From Treponema sp. (GTDB taxonomy: Bacteria; Spirochaetota; Spirochaetia; Treponematales; Breznakiellaceae), in the NCBI GenBank assembly GCA_031258505.1, contig JAIRMT010000051.1:1-6795 (forward strand): DNA of 6,795 nucleotides, written 5' to 3'. Both the position numbers and the translations under genes were made by a program. The stretch's first letter is position 1; each line of letters opens with the position of its first letter. Positions 1 through 6,267 of the stretch are shown here, one piece after another. The notes under the pieces were generated by a model. The model was not told where the DNA came from, did not search any database, and was given only the letters and a program-made list of their open reading frames with translations.

Positions 1-412
1 TCGGGGTAGAACGTCGGGCGGTCTTGGGGGTTCGTCGGGCTGTATGGGTATGCTGTCAGGTTGTTAGGGCAGAGCTTCGGGCTGTTGGGGTGGTACTCTC
101 CGGCGACGCGGTGGTATACACCAACGATGCAGTGGTATACCGCGATGATGCGGTGGCGTATCCCGACGATGCGGTAGCGTATCCCGACATCAATGGTACT
201 CCCCTTGGCGATGGGGAGTTCCCCTTTGACGATTTGATACTCCCCTTTGACGATTTGATACTCCCCTTTGACGTTGGGGAGTATCACATTGACGATTTGA
301 TACTCCCCTTTGACGACGGGGAGTATCACATTGACGATTTGATACTCCCCTTTGACGTTGGGGAGTATCACATTGACGATTTGATACTCCCCTTTGACGA
401 CGGGGAGTATCA
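1..412. repeat. 21-bp-period tandem array, truncated by the window edge
   Basis: The sequence repeats with an exact 21-bp period and no visible indel. In register from position 12 there are nineteen units to 410, and positions 1-11 match the end of a further unit. Three diverged sub-blocks share the phase. Block I (1-95) has units built on CGTCGGGC with a later GGG. Block II (96-200) is built on GACGATGCGGTRG followed by TATCCC. Block III (201-412) is built on CCCTTTGACGATTTGATAC. GACGAT, GACGTT or GACGAC at the unit centre is kept through most of blocks II and III. The array begins 11 bp past the stop of the leftward lipoprotein gene, so it is likely in that operon's 3' UTR. Because 21 is divisible by 3, one frame per strand stays open. 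Function is unknown. It is not a CRISPR, as there are no unique spacers. Confidence 0.92.
256..412. repeat. Four 42-bp units with 11-bp inverted arms (hairpin cluster)
   Basis: Arms TGATACTCCCC lie at 256-266, 298-308, 340-350 and 382-392. Their exact reverse complements GGGGAGTATCA lie at 276-286, 318-328, 360-370 and 402-412. An extra unpaired left arm is at 235-245. Arm spacing is 9 nt inside a pair and 11 nt to the next pair, giving a strict 42-bp period. Each right arm can therefore pair with the left arm on either side. The inner spacers alternate TTTGACGTT and TTTGACGAC. On the leftward ileS-lipoprotein transcript the first hairpin starts 11 nt after the stop codon. It may serve as a terminator or a 3'-end stabiliser, but there is no U-tract after it, so a classical intrinsic terminator is not supported. 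Confidence 0.9.
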
Positions 413-422
413 GTGCGGTGGT

Positions 423-1385
423 TTAATGCGCTGCGATTGCGGTTTGAGGTATCGGTGCGGCGGCTGGGGTTTTCTGGGCGGTCAACATGCGTACCAGCGC
501 TGCGAGGCTTTGTGCGTCAAACTCGCCGGTGCGTAGGCTGAGGTAAAGGCCGTCTTCCTGCGGGTCATTGGCAAAGAGAAGGGCGGCAATACTAAGCGGG
601 CTGGCAGAACTAGCGCCGTCTGTCTTAGGCAGGAAGCGTTTTATCAGGGTAAGTATGCCAAGAAGCCCCCGCGTCTGACTCACCGATGGAGTCCCAATGC
701 GGATAAGCGCCGAATAGTTCTCGTTCACGGCCTGAACACTGATCATGGCCTGTCCCACAGGAAGCGTAAGCGGTACGCCCAGCATTTCTAGCACCTGTCC
801 TATGCCCAATGATGCCATAAAGGTTTTCAGGAACTGGTTGACCGGCGCAGCAGCGTCGTCAAGCCAAAGCGCGAGTACCGCATCGCGGCGGAACGCGGCA
901 AAGTCCGCTGGAATGACAACGCCAGGGGCGGGCGCAAAGGGGTCAGCGTCGGAAACCAAGACCTGATTGGCGCTCAGAGACAGGGCGCTGCGGCTCTTCT
1001 CGGAGTACCAATAGGACGCGCCGGTTTCGGAACGGCGCTTTTTCCACGCAGGGCTGAAAAACAGCCCCATGTTAGGACCAAACGTAGGGTAGGTTCCCGC
1101 GCCAGCCAGCATAAAATGGCGCTTCTCATCATTGGGATAAAAACCCATCATCGCGGTATGGGTACGCGCAACCATGTCCGCGACTTCTTTCTGACTAAGG
1201 GCTTCAATCGGCAGTATGTCTAACAGAGGACCTATATGCGCAACATCTGCGTACATATAAACCAAAGCCCCAGGCGCGAGTGGGACGTACTCGCGGCCAT
1301 CGACCTCAGAGATAAGGCCAGCCTTACTTGTGGAACAGGCGGCTAGAACTAAAACGGCAAAGGCCGCGAGCCATATTTTTTTCAT
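423..1385 (-). CDS. Predicted outer-envelope lipoprotein, possible TP0453-like protein
   Basis: A 320-residue protein with a type II signal peptide: MKK, a hydrophobic stretch at residues 4-16, and lipobox LAAC with acylated Cys17. The mature part is soluble-looking, with no membrane-spanning segment. It has candidate amphipathic helices near 183-203 and 239-252, and a low-complexity Ala/Pro C-terminus from about 303. The start is ATG. An AGAAGG about 11 nt upstream lies inside the end of ileS; the spacing is long but no better start is seen. The gene follows ileS by 6 bp on the same strand, so the two are probably co-transcribed. From memory, T. pallidum has ileS as TP0452 followed by TP0453, a concealed outer-membrane lipoprotein of similar size with amphipathic helices. 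Positional equivalence is an inference and no alignment was made. The lipoprotein call is firm and the TP0453 link tentative. Confidence 0.85.
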   Translation of the reverse strand: MKKIWLAAFAVLVLAACSTSKAGLISEVDGREYVPLAPGALVYMYADVAHIGPLLDILPIEALSQKEVADMVARTHTAMMGFYPNDEKRHFMLAGAGTYPTFGPNMGLFFSPAWKKRRSETGASYWYSEKSRSALSLSANQVLVSDADPFAPAPGVVIPADFAAFRRDAVLALWLDDAAAPVNQFLKTFMASLGIGQVLEMLGVPLTLPVGQAMISVQAVNENYSALIRIGTPSVSQTRGLLGILTLIKRFLPKTDGASSASPLSIAALLFANDPQEDGLYLSLRTGEFDAQSLAALVRMLTAQKTPAAAPIPQTAIAAH

Positions 1386-1391
1386 AACGTC

Positions 1392-4300
1392 TTATACCTT
1401 CTCTATCCTGACTAGCCAGGTTTCATCGCCAGCCTCAAGCTTGGTTAAGCCTGAGTCATTGGGCTTGACCCACAGGGTTTCAACAGCAAGGGTTTCAGTA
1501 GCAATAAAATCAGGGAAGTGTTCCCATGCCTGTTTGAGCTTATCTGACCCGCAGAGGCGCAGGCGGATTCGGTCGGTAACAGCAAGGCCAGTTTCTTTAC
1601 GCAGATTCTGCACCCCGCGAATCAGGTCGCGGACATCGCCTTCTTCCGCAAGTTCCCGCGTGATTTCTGTATCCAAGCCAACGGTGAGGGTTCCCTCGTT
1701 CAAAATCTTCAGATTGGCTTTCTCAATGCGGCGGATACTCAGCTTGCTGGCGTCAATGTCAACCATGCGTCCATCCGCCTCTATTGCAAGGATCGCGCCG
1801 TCAAGGAGTCCCTGAATCTCGTTCTGGCTCAAGGCAGCAATACGGCTGGCAACGGCCTTCATGTCCTTGCCCAGTTCCTTACCAAGTACGCGGAAGTTAG
1901 CCTTAACCTCGTATTCTACCAGGTCTGCTTCATTATCTGGAAAGATGATCTGCTTCACGTTGAGTTCTTCCCGAATCGTGTCTTCCATTTCGAGAAGCGC
2001 TTTTTTTTCTTCGATGTTGTGGGTTACGAGTTCAACGGTTTTCAGGGGCTGACGGACTTTGACGTTGTGCATTGCACGGAGCGCCCGCCCCATACTTACT
2101 GCGTGTCGAACCACAGCCATCTTGTATTCGAGTTGAGCGTCGCGTCGTTCCTCACGAGGCTTGGGGAAATCAGCAAGATGCACGGATTCGGCGTCGCGGC
2201 CTTCTACGCGGAGATTGCCCCAGATTGCATCGGTGGTGAAGGGGATGAACGGGGCAGCCACTGTGATAAAGGTTTTCAGCACATCGTAAAGCGTGCCGTA
2301 GGCTTCGAGTTTGTCCGCATCGTTTTCGCTCTTCCAGAAACGGCGGCGGGAACGGCGGATGTACCAGTTGTTGAGCAGGTCAATGAAGTCGAGGATCGGG
2401 TCGATTGCACGGGAGAGGTCGTAGGCGTCAAGCGCGGAACCTACTTTGTCAACAAGGGTTTCGGCGGTGGAGAGTATCCACTTATCGAGCGAGTTTGAGG
2501 GTTTGGCTGGAGCGCTTTGCGGGCTTACCTTGTCGATGTTGGCGTAAGTAACAAAAAAGCTGTAGGCGTTCCACAGGGGGATGAGGATGCTTTTCATCAC
2601 GTCTTTTACGCCTTCGTCGTTGTAGCGCAGGTCATCAGCCTTAACCACAGAGGAATGAACGAGGAAGAGCCGGAGCGCATCGGCCCCAAAGCTGTTTACG
2701 ACCTGCATGGGGTCAGTGAAGTTCCGCAGGCTCTTGCTCATCTTCTTACCGTCAGAAGCCAGGACAAGACCGCTGACTACGCAGTTCTTGAACGCGGGCT
2801 TCTTGAAGAGCGCGGCTGCCAATATGGTGAGGGTGTAGAACCAGCCCCGCGTCTGGTCTAGGCCCTCGTTGATGAAGTCAGCCGGGAAGTGCTTGTCGAA
2901 AAAGTCCTTGTTCTCGAATGGGTAGTGGTTCTGGGCATAAGGCATGGCTCCGGACTCGAACCAGCAGTCCAGCACTTCTGGTATGCGGCGCATGGTTTTG
3001 CCACAGCCGCCGGTGGCTTTATCGCAAGGTATAGTGATTTCATCCACAAAGTGCTTGTGCAGGTCTTGTGGTTCCTTGCCTGAGAGGGCTTTGAGTTCGG
3101 CGCGGCTACCGATGCAGATGGTTTTGCCGCAGTCAGGGCATTTCCAGATGGGAAGCGGGTTTCCCCAGTAGCGGTTGCGGCTGATAGCCCAATCCCGCGC
3201 ACCCTCAAGCCACTTGCCGAAGCGTCCGTCCTTGATGTGTTCAGGAATCCAGTAAATCTGCGCGTTAGCGTCCAGCATATCTTGCTTAATTTTCTGGATA
3301 TCGACAAACCAACAGCTCATAGCGCGATAGATGAGCGGACTTCCGCAACGCCAGCAATGGGGGTAGGCGTGGAGTATCTGCTCACGCTTCACGAGTTTAC
3401 CTTCATTCTTGAGCCTTTCCATAATGGCCTTGTCCGCGTCTTTCACGAAAACGCCGGCGTAGTCCGGCACTTCGCTGGTGAAACGGCACTCCGCATCAAT
3501 CGGGCAAATGACTGGAACGCCTGTGCCTTTAAGCACGCGCTGGTCATCTTCGCCAAAGCCTGGAGCTGTATGCACGACGCCGGTTCCATCTTCAGTGCTA
3601 ACAAAGTCTCCGGCATAGGTACGGAAGGCGTTTTGCTCACGCGCCTGTTTGAAGTACGGGAAGAGCGGCTCGTACTCAATGCCAATGAGCGCCGCGCCTT
3701 TTGTTCGGAGCAGCACTGTATAGTCAGCGGCGCTTTTGTAGTAGGCGGCCAAGCGCGCCTCGGCCAGCAGATAACGCTCGTCGCCGTCCTGTATCAGCAC
3801 ATAGTCAATCTCAGGCCCCAGCGTAAGGGCAAGGTTTGAGGGCAGGGTCCAGGGCGTTGTTGTCCATGCAAGGATGTAGGTTGGGACATCGGGCTTGGTC
3901 AGGAACGCGGCCACAGCCGAAGCGCCCATTGCCGGGCTTGCCGGGACAAGGCCATTCACCTTAAACCGGATTGTGATAGCTGGATCATGGACGTCCTTAT
4001 GGCCGCCGAGGTTTAGCTCATGGTTGGACAGCACGGTGGAACAGCGGGGGCAGTAGGGCAGGATGTAGTGGCCTTCATAAAGCAGGCCCTTATCCCACAA
4101 AGACTTCATTACCCACCAGATGCTTTCCATATAATCACTTTCCATGGTTTTGTAGTCATTATCAAAATCGACCCAGCGGCCAAGCCGAGTGATCACCTGT
4201 CGCCATTCCTTTGTATAACGCAGCACTGAGTTGCGGCAGGCTTCATTGAAGGCTGCTATGCCGTACTTTTCGATGTCGGTTTTGGAGTTTAGCCCCAGTT

Positions 4301-4595
4301 CCTTTTCGATGAGGTTCTCGACTGGCAGGCCGTGGCAGTCCCAACCGAAACGCCGTTCCACCTTTTTACCTTTCATGGTTAGATAGCGGGGGATGATATC
4401 CTTGATGGTGCTTGGCACGAAATGCCCGAAGTGGGGAAGCCCTGTGGCAAACGGCGGGCCGTCATAGAACACATACTCCTCAGCCCCATCCCGCTGATGC
4501 ACCGATTTTTCGAAGATATAATTCTTTTCCCAAAAAGCCGCCACTTCTTCTTCGAGCTTGGGAAAACTTACTTTAGTATCAACAGTTTTATACAC
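1392..4595 (-). CDS. ileS: Isoleucine--tRNA ligase, eukaryote-like class
   Basis: This 1067-residue class I aminoacyl-tRNA synthetase charges tRNA-Ile with isoleucine in the cytoplasm. The catalytic HIGH signature is HFGH at 55-58, after YDGPPFATGLP. The CP1 editing domain spans about 185-400, with the Thr-rich AWTTTPWTLPSN at 243-254 and HTAPGFGED at 342-350, whose Asp350 matches the conserved editing aspartate. Cys pairs lie at 182/185, 414/417, 486/489 and 524/531. ISRNRYWGNPLPIW follows at 471-484, and KMSKS is at 618-622. The anticodon-binding domain begins near 690 and includes NNWYIRRSRRRFW. The ISRNRYWGNP style and overall length fit the eukaryote-like IleRS found in spirochaetes, a class associated with low mupirocin sensitivity. 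The start codon is GTG, placed by GGAGG at 4601-4605 with 5 nt spacing. It is the first gene of a two-gene unit with the lipoprotein. No T-box leader fits in the short upstream region. Confidence 0.98.
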   Translation of the reverse strand: MYKTVDTKVSFPKLEEEVAAFWEKNYIFEKSVHQRDGAEEYVFYDGPPFATGLPHFGHFVPSTIKDIIPRYLTMKGKKVERRFGWDCHGLPVENLIEKELGLNSKTDIEKYGIAAFNEACRNSVLRYTKEWRQVITRLGRWVDFDNDYKTMESDYMESIWWVMKSLWDKGLLYEGHYILPYCPRCSTVLSNHELNLGGHKDVHDPAITIRFKVNGLVPASPAMGASAVAAFLTKPDVPTYILAWTTTPWTLPSNLALTLGPEIDYVLIQDGDERYLLAEARLAAYYKSAADYTVLLRTKGAALIGIEYEPLFPYFKQAREQNAFRTYAGDFVSTEDGTGVVHTAPGFGEDDQRVLKGTGVPVICPIDAECRFTSEVPDYAGVFVKDADKAIMERLKNEGKLVKREQILHAYPHCWRCGSPLIYRAMSCWFVDIQKIKQDMLDANAQIYWIPEHIKDGRFGKWLEGARDWAISRNRYWGNPLPIWKCPDCGKTICIGSRAELKALSGKEPQDLHKHFVDEITIPCDKATGGCGKTMRRIPEVLDCWFESGAMPYAQNHYPFENKDFFDKHFPADFINEGLDQTRGWFYTLTILAAALFKKPAFKNCVVSGLVLASDGKKMSKSLRNFTDPMQVVNSFGADALRLFLVHSSVVKADDLRYNDEGVKDVMKSILIPLWNAYSFFVTYANIDKVSPQSAPAKPSNSLDKWILSTAETLVDKVGSALDAYDLSRAIDPILDFIDLLNNWYIRRSRRRFWKSENDADKLEAYGTLYDVLKTFITVAAPFIPFTTDAIWGNLRVEGRDAESVHLADFPKPREERRDAQLEYKMAVVRHAVSMGRALRAMHNVKVRQPLKTVELVTHNIEEKKALLEMEDTIREELNVKQIIFPDNEADLVEYEVKANFRVLGKELGKDMKAVASRIAALSQNEIQGLLDGAILAIEADGRMVDIDASKLSIRRIEKANLKILNEGTLTVGLDTEITRELAEEGDVRDLIRGVQNLRKETGLAVTDRIRLRLCGSDKLKQAWEHFPDFIATETLAVETLWVKPNDSGLTKLEAGDETWLVRIEKV

Positions 4596-4600
4596 AACAA

Positions 4601-4605
4601 CCTCC
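4601..4605 (-). promoter_or_regulatory. Shine-Dalgarno site fixing the GTG start of ileS
   Basis: GGAGG on the minus strand lies 5 nt before GTG at 4595-4593. No ATG or TTG in the same frame lies closer or better placed, so this site decides the non-ATG start. Confidence 0.8.
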
Positions 4606-4624
4606 GGTTTATAAGGACATACGC

Positions 4625-4667
4625 TGCCCCTGTTTTTTTTACTATGCCATAACTTATGCCCCTGTTT
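4625..4667. repeat. Two 11-bp direct repeats in the divergent intergenic region
   Basis: TGCCCCTGTTT occurs at 4625-4635 and again at 4657-4667, identical and 32 bp apart, about three helical turns. The first copy runs into a T8 tract ending at 4640. The second copy ends 4 bp before the proposed -35 of the CBM48 gene. Position and spacing suggest a pair of regulator binding sites between divergent genes. No matching regulator is in the window, so the role is inferred. Confidence 0.55.
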
Positions 4668-4671
4668 CCAG

Positions 4672-4701
4672 TAGACGTGAAAAAGCTATTCTCTCTATAA
4701 T
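4672..4701 (+). promoter_or_regulatory. Sigma-70-like promoter of the CBM48 gene
   Basis: A perfect TATAAT at 4696-4701 is preceded by TAGACG (4 of 6 matches to TTGACA) at 4672-4677 with an 18-bp spacer. The expected transcript start is near 4708, about 27 nt before the ATG. This leaves room for the AAGGA ribosome site at 4723-4727. Confidence 0.65.
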
Positions 4702-4734
4702 GCCACAATAAAGCATTTATTTAAGGAAGAAAGA

Positions 4735-5061
4735 ATGTCATTAACAAAGACCTATCCAAAGGCAGGTAAGACCTGCAAAGTAAAGTTCGAGTTATCCGCT
4801 GATCTTGCGAAAGGCGCGAAGAGTGTGCGGGTATTGGGTGATTTTAACGGCTGGAATACCAAATCAGACAGTTCCAAAATGAAGAAAAACAATGACGGCT
4901 CTTTCATAAAAGAGATCGCGCTTGAACAGGGCAAGGAGTTTCAGTTCCGTTATCTGATTGACGGCAAACGTTGGGAAAACGACGAGAACGCGGACAAGTA
5001 TGTTCCGGCTCCCAATTCGCCGGACGATAACTCGGTCGTCATAGTAGGATTTGCTCATTAA
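4735..5061 (+). CDS. Stand-alone glycogen-binding (CBM48 / isoamylase early-set) protein
   Basis: A 108-residue protein that is almost entirely one carbohydrate-binding module of the AMPK-beta glycogen-binding or isoamylase N-terminal (early set) type. Family signatures are VRVLGDFNGWN at 31-41, DGSF at 54-57, QFRYLIDGKRWENDENAD at 70-87, and a closing DDNSVV at 97-102. Trp40, Trp80 and Asn99 fall where sugar-contacting residues sit in AMPK-beta modules. There is no signal peptide, so it should act in the cytoplasm on glycogen or other alpha-glucans. No catalytic domain is attached and no glycogen enzyme gene is adjacent in the window. The start is ATG with AAGGA 7 nt upstream and a good promoter before that. 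The gene is monocistronic and divergent from ileS. The fold call is strong; the ligand and partner are inferred. Confidence 0.92.
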   Translation: MSLTKTYPKAGKTCKVKFELSADLAKGAKSVRVLGDFNGWNTKSDSSKMKKNNDGSFIKEIALEQGKEFQFRYLIDGKRWENDENADKYVPAPNSPDDNSVVIVGFAH

Positions 5062-5081
5062 GCCTATTGCTTAATGAGCAA
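5051..5081. terminator. Hairpin overlapping the CBM48 stop codon, between convergent genes
   Basis: Perfect 12-bp arms TTGCTCATTAAG (5051-5062) and CTTAATGAGCAA (5070-5081) flank a 7-nt loop. The TAA stop at 5059-5061 lies inside the left arm. It sits between two converging genes and could end transcription from both sides. Only a weak T-run (GTTTAG) follows on the plus strand and none on the minus strand, so its efficiency as an intrinsic terminator is uncertain. Confidence 0.7.
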
Positions 5082-5096
5082 GTTTAGTCAAGGCGG

Positions 5097-5125
5097 TGGG
5101 CGTGACGCTTCTGCGGACGCTCACT
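5097..5125. terminator. Weak second stem-loop at the 3' end of the LytM gene
   Basis: GTGGGCGT pairs with ACGCTCAC (8 bp with one G-T wobble) around a GC-rich loop. The right arm overlaps the LytM stop region. It may support termination of the leftward transcript. No U-tract is present. Confidence 0.3.
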
Positions 5126-5999
5126 CTACAGCAAAACGGTAGACCACGCTCTGGCTAGAGCCGGTAATGTCATAGGCAATGATTTCTAGCGTAATCTGTC
5201 CGCGGGCGAACAAGGCTTCCCCTACTTCGTAGAAAGGAGCAAGCGCGTAGACCTGTTTCACTGGTACCAGGCCATTGCGATACACCATAAGCATCCCATC
5301 CCGCGCAGAATAAGTTTCAAAGGTAAGTTCTCCCACCTCACTTCCATTCATGGTGCAGACAATTCGGTGCGGCGCCAGAATCGGATCAGATGGACTGGTG
5401 AGTGTATCGGTTACGTCAACGGCTATCGTGTACCTGCCTTGAGCGATACGCGCCTGTGAAGACTCAATCACCTGGCCGTCGCTGTTTTTCAGGAAGAGGC
5501 CGCGAATAAGCGGCGGCCTTGTATCAGGCAGAGGAGTCATGATCATGGCGGGATTCACCCAGCGGCGCTCCTTCCGGTCAAACAGGGAAAAATGGAAACC
5601 GTTGATCCGCGTCCAGCCAGAGATGCCAGCCATGCCTATCTCAGTGTTTTTAGGAATACGCTTTGGTAAGGCAACGAAAAGCTCCTCTGATTGCTTGTCA
5701 AGGCGACTGTAGATGCTGATGAGATCGCCGTGATCCATGGCAATCCATGTTCCCAGAGGTTCAGGCAACTGAGAGGCTGTGTTGGAACTGTTCTGCGCGA
5801 AGAGGAGTTCGCCGTCATCAGCGGCATTCACCGGTCCCACGTCGGTGAAAGAAACGCCCAGCGCGGGCGTTCCCCCATCATTCCAGCCAAAGTTACTAAC
5901 CAGAGTTCCGTTTAGGGACGGCCAGTCCATAGCGTGTAAGGCGGACGCGCTTAATAACAGCGCGATGGGAAGAAGACGCATCTTTATTGTTTTCATCAT
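5121..5999 (-). CDS. Secreted degenerate LytM/M23 peptidase-like protein
   Basis: A 292-residue protein. Residues 1-23 form a Sec signal peptide (MMKTIK, hydrophobic LLPIALLLSASAL, cleavage after AlaLeuHisAla), so it is exported. Residues 28-150 resemble a LytM/M23 domain: VNAADDGELLF at 57-67 fits the family's AxxDGxV strand, DHGDLISIYSRL at 89-100 fits HGxxxxxxYxHL, and GFHFSLF at 134-140 fits HLHFE. Zinc and catalytic residues are mostly lost. The early HxxxD is absent, the late HxH has Gly for its first His, and Arg99 replaces the usual His, leaving His136 alone. The remainder, from about 165, looks like a beta-rich domain I do not recognise. An amidase-activator or structural envelope role is plausible, by analogy to EnvC-type inactive LytM proteins. 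AGGAG at 6006-6010 touches an upstream ATG (6003-6005), so the ATG at 5997-5999 with 6 nt spacing is preferred. Confidence 0.78.
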   Translation of the reverse strand: MMKTIKMRLLPIALLLSASALHAMDWPSLNGTLVSNFGWNDGGTPALGVSFTDVGPVNAADDGELLFAQNSSNTASQLPEPLGTWIAMDHGDLISIYSRLDKQSEELFVALPKRIPKNTEIGMAGISGWTRINGFHFSLFDRKERRWVNPAMIMTPLPDTRPPLIRGLFLKNSDGQVIESSQARIAQGRYTIAVDVTDTLTSPSDPILAPHRIVCTMNGSEVGELTFETYSARDGMLMVYRNGLVPVKQVYALAPFYEVGEALFARGQITLEIIAYDITGSSQSVVYRFAVE

Positions 6000-6012
6000 A
6001 CTCATCTCCTTT

Positions 6013-6030
6013 AGACGCTCTCAAGCGTCT
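6013..6030. promoter_or_regulatory. Hairpin just before the LytM ribosome site
   Basis: Perfect 7-bp arms AGACGCT and AGCGTCT enclose a 4-nt loop. On the leftward transcript the stem ends 2 nt before AAAGGAG, so it could affect ribosome access. It could also be an old transposon-end hairpin, since it lies beside the TnpB remnant. Confidence 0.45.
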
Positions 6031-6052
6031 CTTTAGGTCAGAAACCCCATGC

Positions 6053-6267
6053 CTACAAGAATGTATACTCTTGTTTGTATTCCTTCTCGGTCTTATAGGT
6101 ATGCGCAGTCAGGGCTTCGCGGTTGTTCTTTAAGGCTTCGTAGGTTTTGATTCTTTCATCAAGCATGTTGTTATACAGAAAGCGGCAAGAGCCGAGGGGC
6201 TTGTTCAGAAAGACCCGCTGTTCGTCTGTTGGATATATTCACGCTTTGAAAGCTCTCTGTATTTCAT
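6053..6267 (-). pseudogene. tnpB: TnpB (IS200/IS605 OrfB) N-terminal remnant
   Basis: The minus strand carries about 70 codons of a TnpB N-terminus. ATG at 6265-6267 opens MKYR. Two extra bases (GA, 6254-6255) shift the frame; removing them gives AFKA, then a TGA at 6239-6241 where the family usually has an Arg-like position, then IYPTDEQRVFLNKPLGSCRF, LYNNMLDERIKTYEA and a KTEKEYKQEYTFL end before TAG at 6053-6055. MKYRAFKxxIYPTxEQ, GxxRFxYN and the KKEYxxxxxFL-like end are standard for TnpB, the RNA-guided nuclease of IS200/IS605 elements. An intact TnpB is roughly 350-420 residues, so the RuvC part, zinc finger and any guide RNA region are gone. No TnpA is visible. The remnant is dead: truncated, frameshifted and stopped. 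Confidence 0.85.

Noticed and set aside
1..412. CRISPR array
   Set aside because: Units are contiguous 21-mers with no unique spacers, repeats drift across the array, and no cas gene is present.
24..536. Plus-strand 170-codon gene starting at TTG
   Set aside because: Most of it is the translated 21-bp array, the frame is already open upstream of the TTG, no ribosome site is seen, and its end runs antisense into the lipoprotein gene. Kept only as a finding about open frames.
2858..3307. Minus-strand open frame of 149 codons overlapping ileS in another frame
   Set aside because: Low-complexity Ser/Thr/Arg-rich product lying wholly inside ileS; a frame shadow.
2019..3839. Long plus-strand open frames opposite ileS (2019-2498, 2517-2861, 3237-3839)
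   Set aside because: They mirror codon bias of the strongly supported ileS gene and show no family signature.
4609..4614. TATAAA as the ileS -10 element
   Set aside because: It lies 4 bp before the ribosome site, which would put transcription start inside or after it. No other convincing ileS promoter was found.
4596..4734. T-box riboswitch before ileS
   Set aside because: The region is only 139 bp, must also hold the divergent promoter, and shows no T-box sequence or terminator/antiterminator pair.
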